From the NCBI RefSeq assembly GCF_027497355.1, contig NZ_CP114909.1, forward strand, positions 4,917,001 through 4,981,000: a DNA stretch of 64,000 bases, read 5' to 3'. The position numbers and the translations under genes were made by a program. A model generated the notes under the pieces. That model had not been told where the DNA came from, searched no databases, and was given only the letters and a program-made list of their open reading frames with translations. Source of the stretch: Micromonospora sp. WMMA1947 (lineage in GTDB: Bacteria > Actinomycetota > Actinomycetes > Mycobacteriales > Micromonosporaceae). Positions 32,489-41,149 of this stretch are shown one piece after another; the first letter of the stretch is position 1; every line of letters starts with the position of its first letter.

Positions 32489-32551
32489 CGTCGATCATGA
32501 GGTTGACGGCGACAAACCGGACCGGGACCGCCGTCAACCTCATGATCAACG
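32489..32551. repeat. 63-bp intergenic palindrome, family B copy 2
   Basis: Left arm CGTCGATCATGAGGTTGACG, right arm its near-perfect complement ending at 32551. Same 63-bp length and end sequences as 10068-10130. Lies just past the stop of the subtilisin inhibitor gene. Confidence 0.85.
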
Positions 32552-32571
32552 CTGAAGGGGTGGGGGTGGCG

Positions 32572-32973
32572 TCAGAAGGTGAAGAGGGAGGCGGTGGTGC
32601 GCTGCATCAGGCAGGCGTTGGCGAACGTCCGGGTGTAGGCGACCGGGCGGTTCTGCCAGAAGCCCACGGCGCGGGCGACCACCGGGGCGTACTGCGACGT
32701 GCACGGCGCGCCGTCCACGTCGAGCGCGTCCAGGTCACCGTCGACACGGGCGACGAGCCGGCAGGCGGTGATCGGGTCGGGGTGCAGGCCGCCGGTCGGC
32801 CCGCAGGTCAGCACCGTGGCGCGCACGCCGGCGCCGTCGTCGACGGTGAGCAGCAGCACCGAGGGGGTCTGCGGGCCGGGGCGCGGCGCGGCCTGCGCGG
32901 GGGAGGCCGGCGCGGCGAGGCCGCCGAGCGCGGCGGCCAGGGCCAGTGCGGCGGTACGTCGGGCGAAGGGCAT
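32572..32973 (-). CDS. Subtilisin inhibitor-like (SSI) secreted protease inhibitor
   Basis: A 133-residue exported protein: signal peptide 1-28 (ending AQAA), then a full SSI domain. Four cysteines in the SSI pattern (VLTCGPTGG, ITACRLV, APCTSQYAPV, ANACLMQ) and the end TTASLFTF typical of the family. It should trap secreted subtilisin/trypsin-like proteases by a reactive loop. The loop aligns so that P1 is Ser and P1' Gln (C-T-S-Q-Y), where family members usually have Met, Lys or Arg at P1, so specificity is probably unusual. GGAAGG precedes the ATG; a family B palindrome follows the stop. Confidence 0.85.
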   Translation of the reverse strand: MPFARRTAALALAAALGGLAAPASPAQAAPRPGPQTPSVLLLTVDDGAGVRATVLTCGPTGGLHPDPITACRLVARVDGDLDALDVDGAPCTSQYAPVVARAVGFWQNRPVAYTRTFANACLMQRTTASLFTF

Positions 32974-33149
32974 GGGTGGTCCTTCCGTCGGGGCCCCGGG
33001 TGAGGGCCGGTGGACGGCCCGGTACGTCGTGCGAACCGGACCGCCGAGAACCCTAGGTGGACGGTGTGAACGCGAAGCGTCACGAAGTGTTACGCCGGCC
33101 GACCGCGACGCCCGTCCGCTGTGACATCGGCGTACGGGAATGCCCGAAC

Positions 33150-33289
33150 GGCTGACAACCGCCCGAGTGCCTTGCGGCAACGCATTCCGAATTCGCGGCA
33201 CGCCTGCCTGAAAGGCTGACAACCGAATCGCGCCGTTATTGCGCCGATGCATTCCGTACGCCGGATCGTTGTCAATGCGCGACAACCGG
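33150..33289. promoter_or_regulatory. Repeated motifs in the gap between the SSI gene and the ABC importer operon
   Basis: The 408-bp gap 32974-33381 has lower GC and repeated sequence: GGCTGACAACCG at 33150-33161 and 33214-33225, GCATTCCG about 30 bp after each, and GACAACCG at 33281-33288 facing an inverted GTTGTC (about 33268-33273). Together they form an imperfect 65-bp tandem duplication ending in an inverted repeat. Candidate operator for the importer operon; inferred. Confidence 0.45.
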
Positions 33290-33381
33290 AACGGCCGTTA
33301 CCGGAACGATTCTTTTCGGCGTACCCAAGCGCTTTACCGTCGGGTGGCAGGGCGTTTTCGTCCCCGTCGGGAGGACTGCTC

Positions 33382-34389
33382 ATGAGCGAACTGTCGTACC
33401 CACCGGCCGTCCCCGGCCCCGACGTCGAGGCCGTTCCCGGCCCGCCCGGCCGGCCCGGCGAATTCGTCGGCCGGTCACCCGGCCGGCTCGCCTGGATGCG
33501 GCTCAGACGCGACCGTACGGCCCGGGCCAGCGCCGTCACACTCGCCGTCGCCGCCCTGGTCGCGCTCGGCGCGCCACTGCTGGGACGGCTCACCGGAATC
33601 GACCCGACCGACAAGTTCGTCGACCGGCTCAACGATTTCGGAATGCCGATCGGGTACGCCGGCGGAATCAGCTCCGACCATTGGCTCGGACTCGAGCCCG
33701 GCAGCGGCCGGGACATCCTGATGCAGCTGGTCTACGGCCTGCGGACGTCGTTGTTCATCGCGTTCGCCTCGGCGCTGCTGGCCTCCGGAATCGGTGTCGC
33801 GGTCGGTGTGCTCGCCGGGTGGGCCAGAGGCTGGCTGGACGGCGTCGTCAACTGGCTGATCGACCTCACGCTCGCGTTCCCGTTCCTCATCTTCGCCCTC
33901 GCGGTCATCCCGATCCTGCAGGACCGCTTCTACTCCGACCGGGAGGCGCCGTCGCCCGCCTTCCGGGTGGCCCTGATCGTCGCCACCTTCGGCCTTTTCA
34001 GCTGGACGTACACCGCGCGGCTGGTCCGCGGCCAGGTGATCTCGCTGCGGGAGCGCGAGTTCGTCGACGCGGCCCGGGCCGCCGGCGCCGGCACCGCGCA
34101 CATCCTGCTGCGGCAGCTGCTGCCGAACATCTGGGCGCCGATCCTGGTCACCGTCTCGCTGATGGTGCCGCAGTTCATCGCCATCGAGGCGGCGCTGGCG
34201 TTCGTCAACATCGGCGTCACCGAACCCACGCCCGACCTGGGCCGCATGATCTTCAACAGCATCGGCTACGTCGCGAGCGACCCCTGGTACACCCTGTTCC
34301 CCGGGTTGACGGTCTTCCTGCTGGTCCTGGCGTTCAACCTGCTCGGCGACGCGCTGCGCGACGCGCTGGATCCCCGCTCCACCCGGTAG
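33382..34389 (+). CDS. Oligopeptide-type ABC importer permease (DppC/OppC-like)
   Basis: A 335-residue inner-membrane permease. A cytoplasmic N-terminus of 45 residues precedes the first helix; then the OppC-type periplasmic loop, and about five more helices (FIAFASALLASGIGVAVGVL; LIDLTLAFPFLIFALAVIPIL). The EAA-like loop EFVDAARAAGAGTAHILLRQLLPN docks with the ATPases. GGGAGGA precedes ATG 33382. It is the first gene of a five-gene operon ordered permease, binding protein, permease, two ATPases; having the C-type permease first and separated from its partner by the binding-protein gene is unusual. Confidence 0.88.
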   Translation: MSELSYPPAVPGPDVEAVPGPPGRPGEFVGRSPGRLAWMRLRRDRTARASAVTLAVAALVALGAPLLGRLTGIDPTDKFVDRLNDFGMPIGYAGGISSDHWLGLEPGSGRDILMQLVYGLRTSLFIAFASALLASGIGVAVGVLAGWARGWLDGVVNWLIDLTLAFPFLIFALAVIPILQDRFYSDREAPSPAFRVALIVATFGLFSWTYTARLVRGQVISLREREFVDAARAAGAGTAHILLRQLLPNIWAPILVTVSLMVPQFIAIEAALAFVNIGVTEPTPDLGRMIFNSIGYVASDPWYTLFPGLTVFLLVLAFNLLGDALRDALDPRSTR

Positions 34390-34447
34390 TCCCCACGGCC
34401 ATCAGTGCCCGGCCGGCGGGGGCCGCCGGGCAGGAAGGGAGCACATC

Positions 34448-36196
34448 GTGCGCGCACGAACCCGGACACTGACAGGTGTCCTCGCCGTGGCGGCGCTGGC
34501 CGCCGCCGGCTGCAGCCCCACCACCGACGACGGCGGGGGCGGCGACGACCAGAAGACCAAGACCCAGAGCGGCTCGATCTCGTACGAGGCCGCCGACAAC
34601 CAGGGCCCGGCGAAGCCGGTCGACGGGGCGAGCCGCGGCGGCACCCTCACCGTCATGCAGCCGGCCGACTTCGAACACCTCGACCCGGCCCGCAACTACG
34701 TCAACGTGCAGCAGGTCGCCGGCGGGATGCTGTACCGCCCGCTCAACGGCTACAAGGAGGACGGCAGCGGCAAGCTGCTGCTCGTCGGTGACCTGGCCAC
34801 CAACCCCGGCAAGGACGTGAACGGCGACTGCAAGGTCTGGGAGTTCACGCTGCGCGACGGCGTGAAGTACGAGGACGGCACGCCGGTGAGCAGCAAGGAC
34901 GTCGCCCACGGCATCGCCCGGTCGTTCGCGGCGAACCTCAACGAGGGCCCGCACTACATTCAGCAGTGGCTCTACCCGGGCGGGGCGTACAACGCCACCT
35001 ACAAGGGACCGTACGACGGCGGCAAGCCGGTGCCCGACGGCGTCACCACACCCGACGACCGGACCATCCGGTTCACGTTCCCGCAGCCGCACTGCGACCT
35101 GCCGTACGCGGCGGCGCTGCCCACCAGCGCGCCCGTGCCGGCGGCGAAGGACACCCGCGCCAACTACGACCTGCGGCCGTTCTCGTCCGGGCCGTACCGG
35201 GTGAAGAGCTACCAGCGCGACGTGGCGCTGGAGCTGGAACGCAACCCGAACTGGGATCCGGCGACCGATCCGATCCGCAACGCGTACCCGGACGCGATCC
35301 GGATGACGTTCGGCCTGGAGCAGGCCCAGATCGCCGAGCGTCTGGTGGCCGACGGACCGGCCGACCAGGCGTCGCTGAGCTGGTCGGACGTGCCGCCGTC
35401 GGTGCTGCCCCGCACCACCGGCGCGAGCGTCGCCGACCGGGTGGTGCGCGGTCCGACGCAGTACAACTGGGTGCTCAGCATCAACACCCAGCGGGTCACC
35501 GACCTGAGCGTACGGCGGGCGCTGAACTACGCCGTCGACAAGGACGCGCTGCTCAAGGTGCTCGGCGGGCAGGCAGCCGGCTCACCCGCCACCACGCTCA
35601 TGTCACCCACCACCGCCGGGTTCGTCCCGTACGACGTGTTCAACGCCCCGGTCACCGGCGACAAGGCCAAGACCGCCGAACTGCTCGCCGGCAAGCGGCC
35701 GAAGCTGGTGCTCGCCCACTCCAACCTGGAACTGCGCACCCAGCAGGCCGAGGCGCTGCGCAAGAACCTCACCGACATGGGCTTCGACATCGTGATGAAG
35801 CCGATCGACAACAGCAGCTACTACGACGAGGTCGGCCGCAAGGACAACCCGTACGACATGTACCTCACCGGCTGGGGCTCGGACTGGCCCACCGGCTCCA
35901 CTGTCATCCCGCCGGTCTACGACGGACGGGAGATCGTGGCCGAGGGCAACCAGAACCTGTCGTACCTCAACGAGCCGTCGGTCAGCGCGGAGATCGACCG
36001 GGTCCGCGACCTGCCGGCCGCGGAGCAGGACGCCGGCTGGATGGCGCTCGACCGCACGATCATGGAGAAGTACGCCCCGGTCGTGCCCTGCTACTACGAC
36101 GCCACCTACGAGCTGCACGGCTCGAAGGTCGGCAACGCCTTCCTCAGCGACGCGTTCGGGATCATCTCGCTCAACGGCATCTACGTGAAGAAGTGA
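34448..36196 (+). CDS. ABC importer substrate-binding lipoprotein (family 5, oligopeptide type)
   Basis: A 582-residue lipoprotein: signal peptide with lipobox LAAAG-C22, acidic/Gly linker, then a large SBP_bac_5 domain (GGTLTVMQPADFEHLDPARNY; YEDGTPVSSKDVAHGIARSF; SGPYRVKSYQRDVALELERN; LSVRRALNYAVDKDALL). Captures the extracellular ligand (peptide, or another solute used by this family such as nickel or glycosides) and delivers it to the permeases. GTG 34448 with GGAAGGGAG upstream. A GC hairpin follows its stop inside the operon, as is common after binding-protein genes that must be expressed in excess. Confidence 0.9.
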   Translation: MRARTRTLTGVLAVAALAAAGCSPTTDDGGGGDDQKTKTQSGSISYEAADNQGPAKPVDGASRGGTLTVMQPADFEHLDPARNYVNVQQVAGGMLYRPLNGYKEDGSGKLLLVGDLATNPGKDVNGDCKVWEFTLRDGVKYEDGTPVSSKDVAHGIARSFAANLNEGPHYIQQWLYPGGAYNATYKGPYDGGKPVPDGVTTPDDRTIRFTFPQPHCDLPYAAALPTSAPVPAAKDTRANYDLRPFSSGPYRVKSYQRDVALELERNPNWDPATDPIRNAYPDAIRMTFGLEQAQIAERLVADGPADQASLSWSDVPPSVLPRTTGASVADRVVRGPTQYNWVLSINTQRVTDLSVRRALNYAVDKDALLKVLGGQAAGSPATTLMSPTTAGFVPYDVFNAPVTGDKAKTAELLAGKRPKLVLAHSNLELRTQQAEALRKNLTDMGFDIVMKPIDNSSYYDEVGRKDNPYDMYLTGWGSDWPTGSTVIPPVYDGREIVAEGNQNLSYLNEPSVSAEIDRVRDLPAAEQDAGWMALDRTIMEKYAPVVPCYYDATYELHGSKVGNAFLSDAFGIISLNGIYVKK

Positions 36197-36200
36197 CAGC

Positions 36201-36236
36201 CGCGTGGGGGCGGCTGCCACGGCGGCCGCCCCCGCG
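36201..36236 (+). terminator. Intra-operon hairpin after the binding-protein gene
   Basis: CGCGTGGGGGCGGC pairs with GCCGCCCCCGCG 10 bases later, with a small bulge. It lies 5 bp past the stop and 24 bp before the next start; probably stabilises the upstream mRNA or partly terminates. Confidence 0.55.
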
Positions 36237-36259
36237 CCCACACCGGGGGAGGTGCTCCC

Positions 36260-37249
36260 GTGCTCCGTTTCGTCGTACGGCGGCTGCTCGTCGCCGCCCT
36301 GACCCTGGTCGTCATCAGCCTTGTCACGTTCGGCCTGTTCTTCGCGGTGCCGAGCAGCCCGGCGAAGGTGATGTGTGGCAAGAACTGCACGGCCGAGGAC
36401 ATCGCCCAGGTCGAGCGCCGCCTCGGCATCGACCAGCCGCTGCCCCGGCAGTACGCCGACTTCGTCGGCGGCGTGTTCGCCGGCCGGACCTACGGCGAGG
36501 GCGACTTCCGGCAGGACTGCCCGGCGCCCTGCCTGGGTTACTCGTTCCGCAACAACCAGCCGGTCACCGAGATCGTCGCCCAGCGGGCACCGGTGACGTT
36601 CAGCATCGTCCTCGGCGGCGCCGTGCTCTGGCTCGGCCTCGGCGTCTCGCTGGGCATGGTGTCGGCACTGCGCCGGGGTACGGCGTTCGACCGCGCCGCC
36701 ATCGGCGTCACGCTGGCCGGGGCGTCCATGCAGGTGTACTTCTTCGGGCTGATCCTGCTCTACCTGCTCGTCTACTCCACCGGCCTGCTGCCGTTCCCCA
36801 GCTACACCCCGCTGACCGAGAGCCCGCTGCGCTGGGCGGCCGGGCTGCTGCTGCCCTGGATGACGCTGGGCTTTCTCAACTCGGCGCTGTACGCCCGGCT
36901 GTCCCGGGCCCAGATGCTGGAGACGCTGTCGGAGGACTTCGTCCGTACCGCCCGGGCGAAGGGGCTGCCCGCCCGGAAGGTGCACACCCGGCACGCGCTG
37001 CGGGCGGCGATCACGCCGATCGTGACGATCGCCGGGCTGGACATCGGCACCAGCCTCGGCGGCACGTTCATTACCGAGACCATCTTCGGCCTCCAGGGTC
37101 TCGGCAAGGCGACAGTGGAGGCGGTGCAGTTCCTCAACCTGCCGGTGGTGATGGCGACGGTGCTGCTGGCCGCGGTGTTCATCGTGGTCGCCAACATCGT
37201 GGTCGACGTGCTGTACGCGGTGATTGACCCACGGGTCCGGCTGAGCTGA
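36260..37249 (+). CDS. Oligopeptide-type ABC importer permease (DppB/OppB-like)
   Basis: A 329-residue permease starting MLRFVVRRLLVAALTLVVIS, the characteristic DppB first helix. The extracytoplasmic loop (35-100) contains four cysteines (CGKNC and CPAPC), unusual for the family and possibly disulfide-linked. The EAA loop reads FVRTARAKGLPARKVHTRHALRAAITP. The last helices end with VVDVLYAVIDPRVRLS. GTG 36260 follows GGGGGAGGTG. Partner of the DppC-like gene at 33382. Confidence 0.9.
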   Translation: MLRFVVRRLLVAALTLVVISLVTFGLFFAVPSSPAKVMCGKNCTAEDIAQVERRLGIDQPLPRQYADFVGGVFAGRTYGEGDFRQDCPAPCLGYSFRNNQPVTEIVAQRAPVTFSIVLGGAVLWLGLGVSLGMVSALRRGTAFDRAAIGVTLAGASMQVYFFGLILLYLLVYSTGLLPFPSYTPLTESPLRWAAGLLLPWMTLGFLNSALYARLSRAQMLETLSEDFVRTARAKGLPARKVHTRHALRAAITPIVTIAGLDIGTSLGGTFITETIFGLQGLGKATVEAVQFLNLPVVMATVLLAAVFIVVANIVVDVLYAVIDPRVRLS

Positions 37250-37264
37250 CGGGAGGGAACGGAC

Positions 37265-38329
37265 ATGGTGGAGCTTCCGGCGCCGCGTCGCGGCGAGGGC
37301 CCGTACCTGCGGGTCGAGGACCTGCGGGTGCGGTTCGACACCGAGGACGGTGTGGTCCGGGCGGTGGACGGGGTGTCGTTCGCGGTGGAGCGGGGTCGCA
37401 CGCTGGGAATCGTGGGGGAGTCCGGTTCCGGTAAGAGCGTCACGTCGCTGGCGATTCTCGGTTTGCACAACGCGAAGCGGACGGCCATCTCGGGGGAGAT
37501 CTGGGTGGGTGGGCGTCAGCTGGTGGGGTTGGGTGAGGAGGAGATGCGGCGGCTGCGGGGCCGGGACATGGCGATGATCTTCCAGGATCCGTTGTCGGCG
37601 TTGCATCCGTACTACTCGGTGGGTAGGCAGATCGCGGAGGCGTACCGGGTGCACCACCCGAGGGCCGGGAAGCGGGAGGCCCGCAGCCGGGCGGTGGACA
37701 TGCTGGGGCGGGTCGGGATTCCGCAGCCGGCCAGGCGGTTCGAGCAGTATCCGCACGAGTTCTCCGGTGGGATGCGGCAGCGGGCGATGATCGCGATGGC
37801 GCTTGTGAACGACCCGGATCTGCTGATCGCCGACGAGCCGACCACGGCACTCGACGTGACGGTGCAGGCGCAGATCCTGGATCTGCTGGCGGATCTGCAG
37901 GAGGAGTTCCGGTCGGCGATCGTGTTGATCACCCACGATCTGGGTGTGGTGTCGCAGGTGGCTGATGACGTGTTGGTGATGTATGCGGGTCGGGCGGTGG
38001 AGCACGGGAGTGTGCAGCGGGTGTTGCGGGCGCCGCAGCATCCGTACACGTGGGGGTTGTTGTCGAGTGTGCCGTCGTTGCACGGCGACGCGGACGCGGA
38101 CCTGGTGCCGATCCCGGGTAACCCGCCGTCGTTGATCAACCTGCCGTCGGGGTGCGCGTTTCATCCGCGCTGCCGGTGGGCCGGGGTGAACGGCGACCGG
38201 TCCCGCGCGGAGGTACCGGAGCTGGGCCCGGCCGGGGAGGCGGGGCACCTGGCGGCGTGTCACCTGCCGGTCGCCGCGCGGGAGCGGATCTACCGGGACG
38301 AGGTCGCACAGGTGGGGGTGGCCCGATGA
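37265..38329 (+). CDS. Oligopeptide-type ABC importer ATPase (DppD-like)
   Basis: A 354-residue ATP-binding subunit. Walker [12 protein letters not shown]-loop [12 protein letters not shown], signature [12 protein letters not shown], Walker [14 protein letters not shown], switch His in LITHDLGVV, and the C-terminal oligo_HPY extension with [15 protein letters not shown] precedes the ATG. Codons at 37330-38120 use G and T at third positions far more than the neighbours (GTG, TTG, GGT, CAT), unlike the C-ending norm of the window, which hints at a different history for this stretch. Confidence 0.92.
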   Translation: MVELPAPRRGEGPYLRVEDLRVRFDTEDGVVRAVDGVSFAVERGRTLGIVGESGSGKSVTSLAILGLHNAKRTAISGEIWVGGRQLVGLGEEEMRRLRGRDMAMIFQDPLSALHPYYSVGRQIAEAYRVHHPRAGKREARSRAVDMLGRVGIPQPARRFEQYPHEFSGGMRQRAMIAMALVNDPDLLIADEPTTALDVTVQAQILDLLADLQEEFRSAIVLITHDLGVVSQVADDVLVMYAGRAVEHGSVQRVLRAPQHPYTWGLLSSVPSLHGDADADLVPIPGNPPSLINLPSGCAFHPRCRWAGVNGDRSRAEVPELGPAGEAGHLAACHLPVAARERIYRDEVAQVGVAR

Positions 38330-39417
38330 ACGGTGTGACGAACGGGCAGGCGGCGATCGTGGCCGTCTCGGCGGCGGCGAACGACGCGGGCGGCGCGGTC
38401 CGGCTCGCGGGCGAGCCGCTGCTGTCGGTGCGCGGTCTGACGAAGCACTTTCCCGTGCGGCAGGGCCTGCGTGCCACGGGTGCGGTGCGGGCGGTCGACG
38501 GGTTGGACTTCGACGTGCGCCCGGGCGAAACGTTGGGGCTGGTGGGGGAGTCGGGCTGTGGGAAGACCACGACCGGGCGGATGCTCGTGCGCCTGCTGGA
38601 GCCGACCGCCGGGTCGATCGCGTTCGCGGGGCGGGACATCACGCATGCGAAACGTGGTGAGTTGCGCGGGCTGCGGCAGGACCTGCAGATCATCTTCCAG
38701 GACCCGTACGCCTCACTGAACCCGCGCCACACGGTCGGGCGGATCGTGGCGATGCCGTTGCAGGTCAACCGCATCACCCCACCCGGCGGCGTCAAACACC
38801 GCGTCCAGGAACTCCTCGAACTCGTCGGGTTGAACCCGGAGCACTACAACCGGTACCCGCACGAGTTCTCCGGCGGGCAACGCCAACGCATCGGCATCGC
38901 CCGCGCCCTCGCCCTGAAACCGAAACTCATCGTCGCCGACGAACCCGTCTCCGCGCTGGACGTATCCATCCAGGCGCAGGTCATCAACCTGCTACGCAGC
39001 CTGCAACGCGACCTGGACCTGGCGTTCGTGTTCATCGCCCACGACCTGGCCGTCATCCGGCACTTCTGCCACCGCGTCGCCGTCATGTACCTCGGCAAGA
39101 TCGTCGAGATCGGCGACCGCGACACCATCTACACCCGGCCCCAGCACCCCTACACCAGGGCCCTGCTGTCCGCCATCCCCGACGTCACCACCCTCGGACC
39201 CGCCGGCCGCATCCGCCTCACCGGCGACGTCCCCACCCCACTCAACCCGCCATCGGGCTGCCGCTTCCGCACCCGCTGCTGGAAAGCCACCGACCACTGC
39301 GCCACCGAAGAACCCGCGCTGACCACCCGGGACGGCGGCACACAACTCACCGCCTGCCACTACCCGGAGAGGCAAACACCATTCGATGCGGTCATGGGAG
39401 CCGAGCCCGCACCTTGA
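38326..39417 (+). CDS. Oligopeptide-type ABC importer ATPase (DppF-like)
   Basis: A 363-residue ATP-binding subunit. Walker [13 protein letters not shown]-loop [12 protein letters not shown], signature [12 protein letters not shown], Walker [13 protein letters not shown], His in FIAHDLAVI and the C-terminal [11 protein letters not shown] 38326 overlaps the TGA of the preceding ATPase gene (ATGA). Third-position preference changes inside the gene: G/T-rich up to about 38700, then strongly C/A-rich (CTC, ATC, AAC, CAA) from about 38760 to the end, as if two sources were joined near the Q-loop. Confidence 0.92.
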   Translation: MNGVTNGQAAIVAVSAAANDAGGAVRLAGEPLLSVRGLTKHFPVRQGLRATGAVRAVDGLDFDVRPGETLGLVGESGCGKTTTGRMLVRLLEPTAGSIAFAGRDITHAKRGELRGLRQDLQIIFQDPYASLNPRHTVGRIVAMPLQVNRITPPGGVKHRVQELLELVGLNPEHYNRYPHEFSGGQRQRIGIARALALKPKLIVADEPVSALDVSIQAQVINLLRSLQRDLDLAFVFIAHDLAVIRHFCHRVAVMYLGKIVEIGDRDTIYTRPQHPYTRALLSAIPDVTTLGPAGRIRLTGDVPTPLNPPSGCRFRTRCWKATDHCATEEPALTTRDGGTQLTACHYPERQTPFDAVMGAEPAP

Positions 39418-39435
39418 CCAGGGGACGCCGAGCGG

Positions 39436-40005
39436 TCACAGCGGTGACGGGTCGTCGCGCAGCCGGCTGTAGAGCCACCCGTCCCGCCAGGCGCCGGCCC
39501 GGAACTCACAGGCCCGCAAGACCCCCTCCAGTTGGAAGCCGGCCTTCTCCAGCGATCGCTGCTCGGCAACGTTCTCGGGATGGGTGCCGGCCTGGATGCG
39601 CTGCGCCGGGGTGTGGCTGAACAGGTAGTCGCAGAGCAGCGCCTGGGCCCGCCAGCCGAGACCCCGGCCGCGCCATTCGGGCAGCAGCACGATGCCGATC
39701 TCCCAGTACGGTGCCCGCCCGCCGTGCTGGCCCTGGCGATAGCTGAGGAATCCGGCCGCGACGTCGGGGGGCTCGACCTGGACGATCAGGCCGCCCACCT
39801 GCTCGCCGAGATAGCCGTCCTCGGCGAAGCGGCGGGCCGGCGCGGCGGCGTCCCGGAAGCCGGCCCAGTCGAGCCCGATCAGCCCGGGTTCGACAGCGAA
39901 ACGGCGCAGCATCGCCAGGTCGTCCTCGGCCACCGGGCGCAGTCGTACGGTCGAGCCGGGCGCCTCGTGCACGACGCCGGCCACCAGCGGATCGGAACTC
40001 TGCAT
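39436..40005 (-). CDS. GNAT family N-acetyltransferase (RimJ/RimL-like)
   Basis: A 189-residue acetyltransferase. STVRLRPVAEDDLAMLRRF at the start of the fold, YWEIGIVLLPEWRGRGLGWRAQALLCDYLF with the acetyl-CoA pyrophosphate loop (R-G-R-G-L-G), and RIQAGTHPENVAEQRSLEKAGF as the conserved last strands. Likely acetylates an amine on a small molecule or protein N-terminus. ATG 40005 has GGAGG immediately adjacent, too close for ideal use, so an internal GTG start near residue 12 is possible. Ends 18 bp from the convergent importer operon. Confidence 0.82.
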   Translation of the reverse strand: MQSSDPLVAGVVHEAPGSTVRLRPVAEDDLAMLRRFAVEPGLIGLDWAGFRDAAAPARRFAEDGYLGEQVGGLIVQVEPPDVAAGFLSYRQGQHGGRAPYWEIGIVLLPEWRGRGLGWRAQALLCDYLFSHTPAQRIQAGTHPENVAEQRSLEKAGFQLEGVLRACEFRAGAWRDGWLYSRLRDDPSPL

Positions 40006-40064
40006 CCTCCGCACCGTAGTGACGGGCCGGGCCGCCCGCTGCCCCCGCGCCCGGCGGCTGACCG

Positions 40065-40769
40065 CTAGACGGAACGCCACGAATCAGAAGCGAGGGCAGA
40101 CGCTTGCGGCCCCATCACCAGCATCCCCCCGTCCACCGCCCACGACGCCCCCGTCACGTACGCCGCCGCCGGCGAGGCGAGCATCGCCACCACCGCCGCC
40201 ACCTCCCGGGCGTCACCGGGACGTCCCACCGGCACGCCGGGCCGGTGCTGCGTGAACGGGTCGACGTCCTCCTGCCCGGTCATCGGGGTGGCGATCTCGC
40301 CCGGCGCGACCGCGTTGACGGTGATCCCGTCGGCCGCCAGTTCCTGCGCCATCACCTTCGTGAGCAGGCCGAGCCCGCCCTTCGCCGCGCAGTACGCCGA
40401 CGAGCCGACCCGGGGCGCGTGCTCGTGCACGCCGGTGATGTTGATGATCCGGCCGCCCCGTCCGGCCGCGCGCATCCGCCGGGCGGCCCGCTGCGAGCAC
40501 AGGAACGGGCCGTCCAGGTCGACAGCCAGCACCTCGCGCCACTTCGCCCAGCTCACGTCCACGAACGGCTCGGACAGGCCGGTGCCGGCGTTGTTGACGA
40601 GCACGCCCAGGCCGCCGAGCCGGTCGGCCAGCTCGTCGATGACCGCCGCCGCCTCGGGGAGCCGGGTCAGGTCCAGCTCGGCGAGCGCCACCGCGCACGC
40701 CTTGCCGATGCCGGAGTCCGCGCCGGTGACGATCGCGACGCGGTCGTAGTCCTCGTATCGTTCGGGCAT
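40065..40769 (-). pseudogene. SDR-family oxidoreductase with an internal in-frame deletion
   Basis: The frame is open for 234 residues and most of the SDR fold is clear: VAIVTGADSGIGKACAVALAE (cofactor loop), LGVLVNNAGTG, YCAAKGG (catalytic Tyr-x-x-x-Lys), VNAVAPGEIATPM and the C-terminal SWAVDGGML. Between ALAE and LDLTRLPEAAAVIDELADRL, however, the second beta strand and following helix (about 25-30 residues) are missing; intact homologues known to me have a dinucleotide-specificity segment there. The join is in frame near 40665. With the cofactor-specificity strand gone, activity is doubtful, so I treat it as a probable pseudogene; a functional shortened SDR is the alternative. Confidence 0.6.
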
Positions 40770-40862
40770 GTCCGCGCACTACCCGCGGGCGGCGACCTCA
40801 ACCGGCCGGACGACCCCGGCTCACCCGGCGGTTTCGTCGGACCCGCTCGCTAGGGTACGGGC

Positions 40863-41102
40863 GTGATCGCCGATGACTCCGATGCCGTGACAGTCCACTT
40901 CCTGCGCATGATGCGTGCCGAGCTGCGCGCCGAACGGGTGGGGGAGGATTCGCTCGGCCGCACCGCCGATCTCGCCCGGCGCTGGTGGGGCACCGGCGAC
41001 GCGCGGCTCGCCGACGCTCTGCGCGAGCTGCACGGCGAGCCGGTCGACCCGGCGGAGTTCGACGCGCTGATGGCGCGCGACCGGACCGACCCCGACGCCT
41101 GA
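40863..41102 (+). CDS. Small hypothetical protein (79 aa)
   Basis: No family recognised. Helical and charged, with VTVHFLRMMRAELRAERVG and LADALRELHGEPVDPAEFDALMARD. GTG 40863 is six bases after TAGGGT (40851-40856), a leaderless pattern repeated across the window, which supports it being a real gene. Stands alone between a minus-strand SDR and a convergent minus-strand gene. Confidence 0.6.
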   Translation: MIADDSDAVTVHFLRMMRAELRAERVGEDSLGRTADLARRWWGTGDARLADALRELHGEPVDPAEFDALMARDRTDPDA

Positions 41103-41149
41103 CCACGCCGGCGCCCGCGATCCGCGCGCCGGCACCGAATCGGCCGGCG

